A stretch of 64,000 nucleotides of DNA from an uncultured Bacteroidales bacterium (GTDB lineage Bacteria > Bacteroidota > Bacteroidia > Bacteroidales > UBA932), in the NCBI GenBank assembly GCA_944322815.1, contig CALUQB010000013.1, positions 1-64,000 on the forward strand, written 5' to 3'. Numbering within the stretch: the first letter of the stretch is position 1; each line of letters starts with the position of its first letter. A program made the position numbers and the translations under genes. Below, piece after piece: positions 25,666 through 33,501 of the stretch. The notes under the pieces were generated by a model. The model had not been told where the DNA came from, made no database searches, and saw only the letters and a program-made list of their open reading frames with translations.

Positions 25666-27462
25666 TTATTTTATTTCCGAATAGTAGTCATGCATGAGAT
25701 ACCATGCCTGCTTGCGGTAACCCTGGTCAGAGACGAGACCTTTCCTGTTCCAGTCTTCCTGATTTGTCGGATGGAAACGGTACGGCGAACGGAAATCGAA
25801 GAGAATCCACGGAGACACTCCCGCCAGATTCGGTATGTGGTGGAACATCTCGAGGTTGTCCTCATACAGACGGGCCTGATACTCCTCACTCCATGAACTG
25901 GTCACGTTCCTGTCACCATGCTGTCCGTAAAGGGATTCCCCTCCGAATTCGGAAATGATCAGCGGCTGGTCAGGCACCACGTCCCACACAGCCTCTGTCG
26001 GAGGTACCGGCCACGGATGATACCAGCCCATGTACTTGTTCACGGCCACTACGTCCAGATTCTCCGTGAACGGATCATCCATCTCGAAATGACGGGTCTC
26101 CTCGTTGAAGTAAACCAGATCGAAGGCGGCTACATACAGCCTGGTCGTATCCATGGACCTGCCCGTGTCCAGAAGGGACATCAGGAAGGCGTTCCTGGAT
26201 GCCGACGGCTTGGTCTCGTTCGCCACTCCCCAGAAACATACTGCACAACGGTTCATGTCCCTGTGTATCATCTCACGCAGCATACCCTGCGCTTTCATTT
26301 CAGTGTTCTTGTCGTCGAAATCGATGCCCTGCCAGATAGGGATTTCCTCCCAGAGGACTATGCCCATCTCTTCGGCAAGTCTTACGATATATTCGTTCTG
26401 AGGATAATGCGCCAGCCTGATCATGTTGACCCCTAGTGCGGCTGCCTCCGAAAGCAGCATCTGTGCATCAGCCTGTGAAAACGCACGGCCCTTTCTCTGA
26501 GGTATCTCCTCGTGGAAAGATATGCTGCGCATGAAAACAGGCTCGCCGTTCACCAGTATCTTCGTACCCTCAGTCTCCAGATACCTGAAACCTATCCTGT
26601 CACTCACAGTGGATTCTCCGCATGTGATGGAAACGTCATACAGTTTCGCGCGGTCAGGATACCAGAGCTGTAGTTTCGGGGTCTTCAATGTCACCTCGGC
26701 CCTGCCCTCTGCATCAGTTCTCACGGTTTCCGATATCTTCAGTTCCGGGATGTCTATCCGTACATCGGCAGCCTGAGGCTGTGCCAGGGCCACTGATACC
26801 GTCACAGCCTTCGGGTCCTTCCCTGCCAGACAGACGAAATAGTCACGGACATACTGGTCCGGAGTAGTGACGAGCATAACATCACGTGTGATGCCTCCGT
26901 AGTTCCACCAGTCGAAAGCCAGGGCAGGAATGGCATCTTCCGTCCTCCTGTTGTTCACCTGTACTGTCAGGAAATTGTCTCCCTGCTTCAGTTTCCCGGT
27001 CACTTCCACCTCGAAAGGCGTGAATCCTCCTTCGTGTTCCTTTATCAGTTCTCCGTTCAGGTAGACCTTGCTGCGATAGCTCACTGCCCCGAAATAGAGG
27101 AACTGTCTCTCTCCCGGCTGCGGGTCCGCATCGAAATGACGCGCATACCATACAGTACCCTCGTAGTATTTAAGCTCCGGAGTCTGGGAATTCCAGTCAC
27201 CGGGAACATTGAGGCGCAAGCCTCCCTCGAAAGAATATTCGTAGAATTCCTCGTTAGTCTGCGGTGTCCTGTTCTCGTACACCTTCATCTTCTCTCCCTG
27301 ATCGTACAGGTCCACTATCGCGTTCCATTTCCCGTTCAGGAACTGATAGTCGCGTCCATAGACATTCGTCATGAACGGAGAGTCAATACCGGCGGCCTGT
27401 ACGGCCAATGCATTGAGCAGCATGATCGCAGCTGCAAAAAAATAAGCTGTTCTGTGGTTCAT
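25666..27462 (-). CDS. glycoside hydrolase family 2 (beta-glucuronidase/beta-galactosidase-like), exported
   Basis: A 598-residue GH2 enzyme with signal peptide (LNALAVQAA). The sugar-binding domain (about 30-200, with LNVPGDWNSQTPELKYYEGTVWYAR) and the WWNYGGITRDV motif are typical of beta-glucuronidase-type GH2 proteins. An Ig-like domain follows to about 300, then the catalytic barrel with acid/base Glu416 in WGVANE and nucleophile Glu505 in IISEFGGE. It is shorter than the other GH2 enzyme here and lacks extra C-terminal domains. It is last in the FAD oxidoreductase, GH36, GH2 run, 85 nt after GH36. Exact sugar specificity is not readable. Confidence 0.9.
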   Translation of the reverse strand: MNHRTAYFFAAAIMLLNALAVQAAGIDSPFMTNVYGRDYQFLNGKWNAIVDLYDQGEKMKVYENRTPQTNEEFYEYSFEGGLRLNVPGDWNSQTPELKYYEGTVWYARHFDADPQPGERQFLYFGAVSYRSKVYLNGELIKEHEGGFTPFEVEVTGKLKQGDNFLTVQVNNRRTEDAIPALAFDWWNYGGITRDVMLVTTPDQYVRDYFVCLAGKDPKAVTVSVALAQPQAADVRIDIPELKISETVRTDAEGRAEVTLKTPKLQLWYPDRAKLYDVSITCGESTVSDRIGFRYLETEGTKILVNGEPVFMRSISFHEEIPQRKGRAFSQADAQMLLSEAAALGVNMIRLAHYPQNEYIVRLAEEMGIVLWEEIPIWQGIDFDDKNTEMKAQGMLREMIHRDMNRCAVCFWGVANETKPSASRNAFLMSLLDTGRSMDTTRLYVAAFDLVYFNEETRHFEMDDPFTENLDVVAVNKYMGWYHPWPVPPTEAVWDVVPDQPLIISEFGGESLYGQHGDRNVTSSWSEEYQARLYEDNLEMFHHIPNLAGVSPWILFDFRSPYRFHPTNQEDWNRKGLVSDQGYRKQAWYLMHDYYSEIK

Positions 27463-27493
27463 ATCTGTTTTTGATTCTGATTATCGGATACAT

Positions 27494-27510
27494 GGCCCGC
27501 CGCACGGGCC
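27494..27510. other. GC hairpin between GH36 and GH2
   Basis: A perfect 6-bp stem GGCCCG/CGGGCC with a 5-nt loop (ccgca) lies in the 85-nt gap between the GH36 stop and the GH2 start. There is no T-run, so a transcript-stabilising or processing role is more likely than termination. Confidence 0.35.
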
Positions 27511-27547
27511 CCTGAAAACCTGAAGCCGACTCTGTGACGGAGCATGC

Positions 27548-29641
27548 CTACCTGACTTCATACCGGTAGAGGGCGAAGCTGTTTTCCTCAGGAAGGGCAA
27601 ACCTCACCCTGCCGTCATCTCCGGCCGTAGCCCGGAATTTCTTTCCGTCACCGGCTACAGGCTCGAAAACCGCCCTGGTCCCTTCAGGAAGCCAGGTTCT
27701 CACTTCCGATGACTCTTCCGGATCAGCCTCCCTAAATACCAGAATATATCCCGACCGTTCATCGGAAAGGGACTGGAAGCCTGTCCAGGAGCGTCCTGAA
27801 GGTTCTTCGCCTATCGGAAGGATGACACCTTCGTGCATCGTGTTCATGACTTCCCTGTAAACTGAAATCAGGGACGAAATCCCGTAAGCCTCTTCCGGCA
27901 GATTCGAAGCCTCCATCCACGCCAGAGGCTGGCCAGCCATGGCGATAGCGAAAAGGTAGCCGAAACTGTAGTTTTCCGGCGAGAACGGATCTCCGGCCGG
28001 ATACCTGTCGGCATTCCTCCAGCGGTTCAGGAATTCTATCTGGAGCTTTTCCGCCGGGACATATTTCGAGAGCTGCCACAGGTTCCTCAACGTATGGTAA
28101 GGATAATAGTTTCCCCAGTCGGTGTAACGGTTCTCGAGGAAGATATTCCCGTATTCGTTGAAATAGTGATATCCTCCCCTGCGGCCTGCAGTCACATCGA
28201 GATTGAACACTACCTGATAGTCCGTGGCCTCGCTGACAGCATCGAAAAAGCGGCGGAGATTCTGCTCGGCTTTCTTGTTCGGGATATTGAGGCCGTCTAT
28301 CTTGAAGACCTTTATCCCGTACTCGCGGTAAAGTCTGATCAACGCATCCGCATCCTTCTGCCAGTCTTCGAAATCGTTCTGTATACTCGGATTGAACCAG
28401 AGACCGATCTCGATGCCCAGTTCATGCGCCCTGTCCACTATCGGAGTAAGGCCGTGAGGGTATTTCACGGGATCAGGAGTCCAGTAGTCAGGATTGTCCC
28501 ATATATTCTTGAAAGAGCCTTTGGCCACTGCGGAATTCGGGCTTTTGCCCACCTGCCAGCCATCGTCGATCTGGAAATGGGTGATACCAAGACGGGCAGC
28601 CTTTTCCAGTTCCGCCAGACAGAAAGTCTCGTTCACCTTCGAATCCTGGCTGCGGTCGCCCCATGTGTTCATCATCACCATTTCATCCCGCTCGGGAACA
28701 TGCCTCCGAATATTCTTCTGATATTTTCTGAGTGCGGTCAGCGCCTCCAGCTCCCCTCCTGTCCAGACACCCAGCGCGCAGGAATAAACCTCCGTCCACT
28801 TGTCCGGAGTGATATCAGAAGTGCTTATCCCGGGGCCTGTCACTGAAAAAGTGCCGAAATCAGCGATGAAGTCCGCTCCGCCGTATTCCAGCTGCACACT
28901 TGAGCACGGAGCTTCCTTCAGGAAAAAGAGACCGCTTCCGTCCACTCCGTCCTGCATGAAAAGCAGATTTCCGCGATACGAATTCTTCTGGTAGGAAATG
29001 ATGTCCCTGACAGCGACCAGATTGTCATTCCAGTCCGTGACATCCCAGAACTCGACGGCACGTGCGTGCCAATGGTTTCCTGCCAGACTTACCCTGTCGA
29101 GGACTGCCGACACGGGACGAGAAGACATGTCTTCCGCAAATTCTATATTCTTCCTGTCCGCGTTGTTTTCGACAGCAGATGCCAGCTTGCCGGTCAGGCT
29201 GCCTTTCAGCCAGGTGTCGCATGCTATCGCGGGACTGTTCCCGTAAATCCTGAACTCTCTCCTGATCCGGAGCGCTCCCATGCCGAAAGTCACAGTGACA
29301 CGGTGATGTGCCGGACTTACTGCAGTCTGAGGAACGTCTGCGGAACTGAAAACGGCATCCTGTCCGGAGCCGCCCCCTGAAGTCATCACGAAATCAGGGG
29401 ACAGTTTCACGAACCGGTGTATCTTGCCGGAAACCTTGTCCGTAATGCTGCATGTCATGAGATTTCCTCCGTTCCACACGAATTTCCTCTCGATCAGACT
29501 GTTTCCTATGGTCAGGGTGTCTTTTTCCAGACGGCTGTAACATCCGGAGACCATCGGTGCAGTCCCGACGCCCGTAGCCGTATCCTTACACGAAATGAGA
29601 GTCAGCACTGCTGACATGAAAATGATCAGTTTCCGGTACAT
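27548..29641 (-). CDS. GH36-type alpha-galactosidase lipoprotein
   Basis: The start at 29641 (MYRKLIIFMSAVLTLISC) gives a lipoprotein; the longer frame would overlap the upstream gene. The N-terminal beta supersandwich (about 30-300) leads to a clan GH-D barrel. It contains MNTWGDRSQD, GITHFQIDDGWQ, GIEIGLWFNPS, the nucleophile Asp449 in VFKIDGLN, the motif DVTAGRRGGYH and the probable acid/base Asp508 in ENRYTDW. A short beta domain closes the protein. The family releases terminal alpha-galactose (some members alpha-N-acetylgalactosamine). It lies 10 nt after the FAD oxidoreductase gene, so the two are cotranscribed, and the protein should be anchored in the outer membrane or periplasm. Confidence 0.88.
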   Translation of the reverse strand: MYRKLIIFMSAVLTLISCKDTATGVGTAPMVSGCYSRLEKDTLTIGNSLIERKFVWNGGNLMTCSITDKVSGKIHRFVKLSPDFVMTSGGGSGQDAVFSSADVPQTAVSPAHHRVTVTFGMGALRIRREFRIYGNSPAIACDTWLKGSLTGKLASAVENNADRKNIEFAEDMSSRPVSAVLDRVSLAGNHWHARAVEFWDVTDWNDNLVAVRDIISYQKNSYRGNLLFMQDGVDGSGLFFLKEAPCSSVQLEYGGADFIADFGTFSVTGPGISTSDITPDKWTEVYSCALGVWTGGELEALTALRKYQKNIRRHVPERDEMVMMNTWGDRSQDSKVNETFCLAELEKAARLGITHFQIDDGWQVGKSPNSAVAKGSFKNIWDNPDYWTPDPVKYPHGLTPIVDRAHELGIEIGLWFNPSIQNDFEDWQKDADALIRLYREYGIKVFKIDGLNIPNKKAEQNLRRFFDAVSEATDYQVVFNLDVTAGRRGGYHYFNEYGNIFLENRYTDWGNYYPYHTLRNLWQLSKYVPAEKLQIEFLNRWRNADRYPAGDPFSPENYSFGYLFAIAMAGQPLAWMEASNLPEEAYGISSLISVYREVMNTMHEGVILPIGEEPSGRSWTGFQSLSDERSGYILVFREADPEESSEVRTWLPEGTRAVFEPVAGDGKKFRATAGDDGRVRFALPEENSFALYRYEVR

Positions 29642-29651
29642 ATCGATATTG

Positions 29652-31568
29652 TCAGTTATTCTCCATAAATGCCTTAGGCTTTTCCAGAAGCTTGTTCGGG
29701 AGATTGAACCTCTGCGATTCCTTCGTTCCCTCGTATTTGCCAACGCCTTCCATCATCAGAGGCTTCAGTTCGTCCAGATGGTTCCAGTAAACCTCCCTCG
29801 GTGTACATCCGTATTTGTGGCAGATGGATGCCGCCATACCTACGACCTCTCCCATCATGGCCGTGGTCCTCATCACGCGGGTGGTACCCAGAGCCACATG
29901 GGTCTGGCTGATGTTCCTGCCGGCCATGAAGAGATTCTCCACATTCCTGGAGTACAGGCAGCGGTAAGGGACAGCGTACGGATGGATCCAGTTGTGTACA
30001 GTGGCTGACTTGTATTCTGTTCCTGGAAAGTTTTCAGTATTCTTCGGATCAGGGAAATGCAGGTCTATGCTCCATGTCGTAGTGAACGATGCATCTTCAT
30101 GGAATACATCCTTGTCTATATCGTCCTGTTTGAGGATATAGTCCCCCAGCAGACGGCGCGACTCACGCTTTCCTGCCACATAAGCTACCCAGGCCAGATC
30201 ACGGTCCTGCCACTTTTCATTGTCTTCAAGATGGTTTTTCAGGAAACTCCAGTTCGAATACACCACCATCAGGCCATAGTCCCTGATACGCTCGGCATCT
30301 TCGACCTGATCGAGATTCATTCCGGTCTCCCATGTCCACTCGCCCATAGTCACTTTCTCGCAATTTCCAGAGTTGAATTCCACGCCGTAGCTGAACTCCG
30401 GGAATTTCGTTTTTCTGCCCATGTCTTCAGAATACCACTGCACGGACGCTCCCATGACCATGCTGTCCGCCTTCTCCGGTGCCAACGATTCTCCGTATTC
30501 GGCTCTGGCCTCCCTGCCGGTCGTCCAATGTGCTCCCGCCAGATAGCCTATGGTGCCGTCACCCGTACAATCTGAGAAGAGAGGGGCTTCCAGCCAATGC
30601 ATTTCTCCGGTCTCGACATGCTGTATGAGGACTGCCGTTATCCGATTCCCGTCCGTCTTCACTTTCACGGCACGGAAATTCGCATAAAGCGTCACGTTTT
30701 CCTGGCCGTCTATGAAAGCCTGCTTTTTCCCGTCTTCATAGTTCGATGCAGGCTGGGCGTTTCCCTTGATGGTATGGCCGAACTCGCGTATCATCCTGCC
30801 AAGACCTTCGTGCGGTCCTACTTCGGAATATCCGCCGAGATGGACACGGACTTCGGAACTGTTGTTTCCTCCGAGGACAGGACGGTCATTCACGAGGGCT
30901 ACATCGCAGCCAAGTCTGGCTGCGGCCACTGCAGCGCACATTCCTGCCACTCCGCCACCGACTACCACAAAGTCAAACGAGGCCGCATCGGCTTCTTCCG
31001 CAGCCTTTTCCATGCTGGCTGCCCTGAATGAATCCAGGGATGCCTCGCCAGTTTCATCCACAGGTCCTTTTTCAGGGTCCATAGTCATGTAAATCGCATC
31101 GCAACGTCCGTCAAAGCCTGTCAGGTCCGTAAGTGCAAGCGTGGTCTCCCCGGCTTTCAGCCTGATGCTGCCGGCATACTGCCAGCCCCATCTGTCACCC
31201 TCCGAACCGAGGATGTTTTTCACAGTCTTGCCGCCGACCTTGATACGGAATTTCCCTGGACCCGGATTTCCGGTCCACGGAGATGTCCAGTTGTACGTAC
31301 GGGCATATATCCGCCATTCTCCGGCCTGAGGTATTTCTACCGTCGTGACTGCATCGGCCACCGGTTTTCCCATACCGTGAGCCAGAAGGTAAGGGGACCC
31401 CATCTGGTCCATGAACTGCTGGTCCACTGACCAGCCTCCCTTTTCGGCGAAGCTTTCAGCCTCGACCAGTATACTGTTCCCGGACAGCGATGTCTCCGGC
31501 TGCTCTCCGGCGTATACGAGCGCTGTGTATGTACACAGAGCCAGAGCGAATATCACAAGTCTTTTCAT
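29652..31568 (-). CDS. exported FAD-dependent oxidoreductase with N-terminal carbohydrate-binding-like domain
   Basis: A 638-residue protein with a Sec signal peptide (ALVYAG). Residues about 32-165 are a beta-sandwich (ILVEAESFAEKGGW, GEWRIYARTYNW, DAIYMTMD) like golvesin or CBM domains. The FAD fold then starts at FDFVVVGGGVAGMCAAVAAARLG and continues with RPVLGGNNSSEVRVH, SDCTGDGTIGYLAG and ENLFMAGRNISQTHVALGTTRVM, which place it in the PF12831 FAD_oxidored family. It is a domain-swapped counterpart of the enzyme at 22.6 kb. A minus-strand TATTTTTG at 31598-31591, just inside the terminator, may be its -7 box. Substrate unknown. Confidence 0.8.
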   Translation of the reverse strand: MKRLVIFALALCTYTALVYAGEQPETSLSGNSILVEAESFAEKGGWSVDQQFMDQMGSPYLLAHGMGKPVADAVTTVEIPQAGEWRIYARTYNWTSPWTGNPGPGKFRIKVGGKTVKNILGSEGDRWGWQYAGSIRLKAGETTLALTDLTGFDGRCDAIYMTMDPEKGPVDETGEASLDSFRAASMEKAAEEADAASFDFVVVGGGVAGMCAAVAAARLGCDVALVNDRPVLGGNNSSEVRVHLGGYSEVGPHEGLGRMIREFGHTIKGNAQPASNYEDGKKQAFIDGQENVTLYANFRAVKVKTDGNRITAVLIQHVETGEMHWLEAPLFSDCTGDGTIGYLAGAHWTTGREARAEYGESLAPEKADSMVMGASVQWYSEDMGRKTKFPEFSYGVEFNSGNCEKVTMGEWTWETGMNLDQVEDAERIRDYGLMVVYSNWSFLKNHLEDNEKWQDRDLAWVAYVAGKRESRRLLGDYILKQDDIDKDVFHEDASFTTTWSIDLHFPDPKNTENFPGTEYKSATVHNWIHPYAVPYRCLYSRNVENLFMAGRNISQTHVALGTTRVMRTTAMMGEVVGMAASICHKYGCTPREVYWNHLDELKPLMMEGVGKYEGTKESQRFNLPNKLLEKPKAFMENN

Positions 31569-31603
31569 ATCAGATTAACTTTATTTTCACCAAAAATAAT
31601 AAT

Positions 31604-31648
31604 AAAAAGGGTATGATCATAAGTAAAAATCATAATCATACCCTTTTT
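31604..31648 (-). terminator. rho-independent terminator
   Basis: aaaaagggtatgat (31604-31617) pairs perfectly with atcatacccttttt (31635-31648), a 14-bp stem. Runs of A and T on either side give a U-tract in both directions. It lies 32 nt after the stop of the SusE-like lipoprotein gene and splits the locus into two transcription units. Confidence 0.85.
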
Positions 31649-31679
31649 TTTTCATTCAGAATGATGTTTATGATTAATT

Positions 31680-33332
31680 TCAGAGCGGACGATTGTCGAA
31701 AATAACTGTCAGATTTTCAATATCCACCTCAACATAATTCACATTCTCAGGAATAATGAAATAGGCATATCTGTTATCACCTTGTCCTTCGACCAGAGTC
31801 TGAGTCTCACCAAGGACTATGTTTTCCAGATATCCGCTATGATCATTCCTCTTGGCATCGGCTGTAGAACCGTATGCATAAACATTGTTTTCGATATTCG
31901 ATACGAGGAATTTAATGAATCCGGTCTTCCGCTCATTGTTATTATTCGCATCGACAGCACTCAGACGAGGCAAGACTTCTCCATGATAAACAAAAAGGCA
32001 AGGATCAGCCATACTCTGTGTCAAAGTATAGTCAGAATCAAATCCTGTCTTCATTCCACTTTCTGTAGAGAAGCTGTTGAAACCTCCCCACATCCAAAGT
32101 ACGGTCACCTCTTGAGTATATGGATTTACTTTATCCACAGTATTATTGTAGGAAACGCTCTTGTTCTTCAGATCATGTTCCTCATCGCGGACTTCGACCG
32201 TAGCGGCTTCGGTATCTACTATGATACGATAGCTGCCGGCAGCAGGAACAGTGTATGAACCGCCGTCGAAAGCTATCGAGTAACCGGACGGAGTGCCTTC
32301 GAAATTGGCGTCAGCCACGGAAAGGAATGCATCCGTATCGTTGACATTGATTTTGAACTCGCCGGCCTGGAGTTCGCCTTTCCATGCATAGAGGGTTTCG
32401 TCCTCAAGAGTCTTCTCTACCGTGATCGGAGTCCCGCCTGCTGCAGCACCGGAAATGGAAAGTGATTCCACTGATTCCGGAAGTTCAGGTTCACCGGCCG
32501 CAGTCACTGTCGTGTTGTAGAATTTTCCCGCCACGAAATTGACTCCGCTCTTGGATTCCGAATATGTCCCGCCTGCGGCGACATTGACCGTAAGGTCACC
32601 TGAATAAGGGACGCAGGCTATATAATAAGCAGATGAAGCGCCGGCGGAAGCATTCACTGTCAGGGAAGCCGATGCTGATGCCTCTGCCGGAGTCAGTCTG
32701 CCTGTTTCGAGATCCAGAGTGAACGTGCCGGACAGAGCTGCATCCCCGGCGGCTTCGAGCGAAACCTCCGAAACGGTCAGGTCAGAACCGGTATTGTTCA
32801 CGAAATTGACTTCGATGACGGATGCCAGATGGCTGAGAGTGATTTCAGGAGTCTCCGTGCCTGCAACGGCTTCGGACTTGCCCCAGAGAGGGGTGTCGAT
32901 ATGCCCGTCAGGATCAGATGAATCATAAGTGCCGGATACGATGGATACCTGTGCGGTGAGGTCCGATGCTCCGGACTCCGGATATGGATAAACCGCATAG
33001 TATGTATATTTGGTTTCAGGGTCAGGTGTGAATTCATCCGTAGAGAAAGTGTCCGCTCCCTCATTCTTGACGAATTTATACATGGCATCTGTTTCACCTC
33101 CCTTTATATGGATGCCGAGGGCATCACCTTCGGACCACTCCACCTTGCCGGTAGCGGCATCGAATGAAGTCCTGGAGTCCGACGGCGCAGCGATACCGGC
33201 CTTTATCGAAAAACCCTCTGCAGACACTTCTTCCCGGTCCTGTCCTTCCTGAGACCGGTCGAGAGGTTCTTCCGAACAGCCGTACGCAAATATGAGTGCA
33301 GCTGCCGCTGCAATGCTGATAATTCTCTTCAT
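31680..33332 (-). CDS. fimbrillin/SusE-like surface lipoprotein
   Basis: A 550-residue lipoprotein (LIFAYGC, Cys19). The N-terminal half resembles fimbrillin-type proteins (SFDAATGKVEWSEGDALGIHI, YTYYAVYPYPESG, ITLSHLASVIEVNFVNNTGSDLTVSEVSLEA). From about residue 290 it turns into SusE/SusF-type starch-binding-like modules (GAAAGGTPITVEKTLEDETLYAWKGELQAGEFKI, then SYRIIVDTEAATVEV), which also occur in the next gene but one. The mixture suggests a surface glycan-binding protein built on a fimbrillin-like stalk. It is the last gene before a strong terminator. Binding role inferred; no enzyme motif seen. Confidence 0.78.
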   Translation of the reverse strand: MKRIISIAAAAALIFAYGCSEEPLDRSQEGQDREEVSAEGFSIKAGIAAPSDSRTSFDAATGKVEWSEGDALGIHIKGGETDAMYKFVKNEGADTFSTDEFTPDPETKYTYYAVYPYPESGASDLTAQVSIVSGTYDSSDPDGHIDTPLWGKSEAVAGTETPEITLSHLASVIEVNFVNNTGSDLTVSEVSLEAAGDAALSGTFTLDLETGRLTPAEASASASLTVNASAGASSAYYIACVPYSGDLTVNVAAGGTYSESKSGVNFVAGKFYNTTVTAAGEPELPESVESLSISGAAAGGTPITVEKTLEDETLYAWKGELQAGEFKINVNDTDAFLSVADANFEGTPSGYSIAFDGGSYTVPAAGSYRIIVDTEAATVEVRDEEHDLKNKSVSYNNTVDKVNPYTQEVTVLWMWGGFNSFSTESGMKTGFDSDYTLTQSMADPCLFVYHGEVLPRLSAVDANNNNERKTGFIKFLVSNIENNVYAYGSTADAKRNDHSGYLENIVLGETQTLVEGQGDNRYAYFIIPENVNYVEVDIENLTVIFDNRPL

Positions 33333-33343
33333 GACTTTCTTTT

Positions 33344-33472
33344 TTAGAATGTACCTCCGTCTTCAAAATCCGGAATGGAAAAATCAGCATCGCTGAGAGC
33401 AAAGCCTTTTTCCACCTCTATGTCCGATACTGTCAGTACCGGAGTTTCATAATGGTTTGATTCGTAATTCAT
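33344..33472 (-). CDS. 42-residue peptide gene in the locus
   Basis: A short intact frame runs from ATG at 33472 to TAA at 33346-33344. The product begins MNYESNHYETPVLTVSD, continues IEVEKGFALSDADF and ends EDGGTF; it is acidic and has no signal peptide. It fits tightly between the DUF4832 gene (29-nt gap) and the fimbrillin/SusE-like gene (11-nt gap), as expected for a real gene in an operon. From memory, short proteins with an E-V-E-x-G-F-A-type core followed by an acidic Gly-rich end accompany fimbrillin-like genes in Bacteroidales, but I cannot confirm homology. Function unknown. Confidence 0.65.
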   Translation of the reverse strand: MNYESNHYETPVLTVSDIEVEKGFALSDADFSIPDFEDGGTF

Positions 33473-33501
33473 AACTGCTGGAATAAATTCTTCATTTACG
33501 A

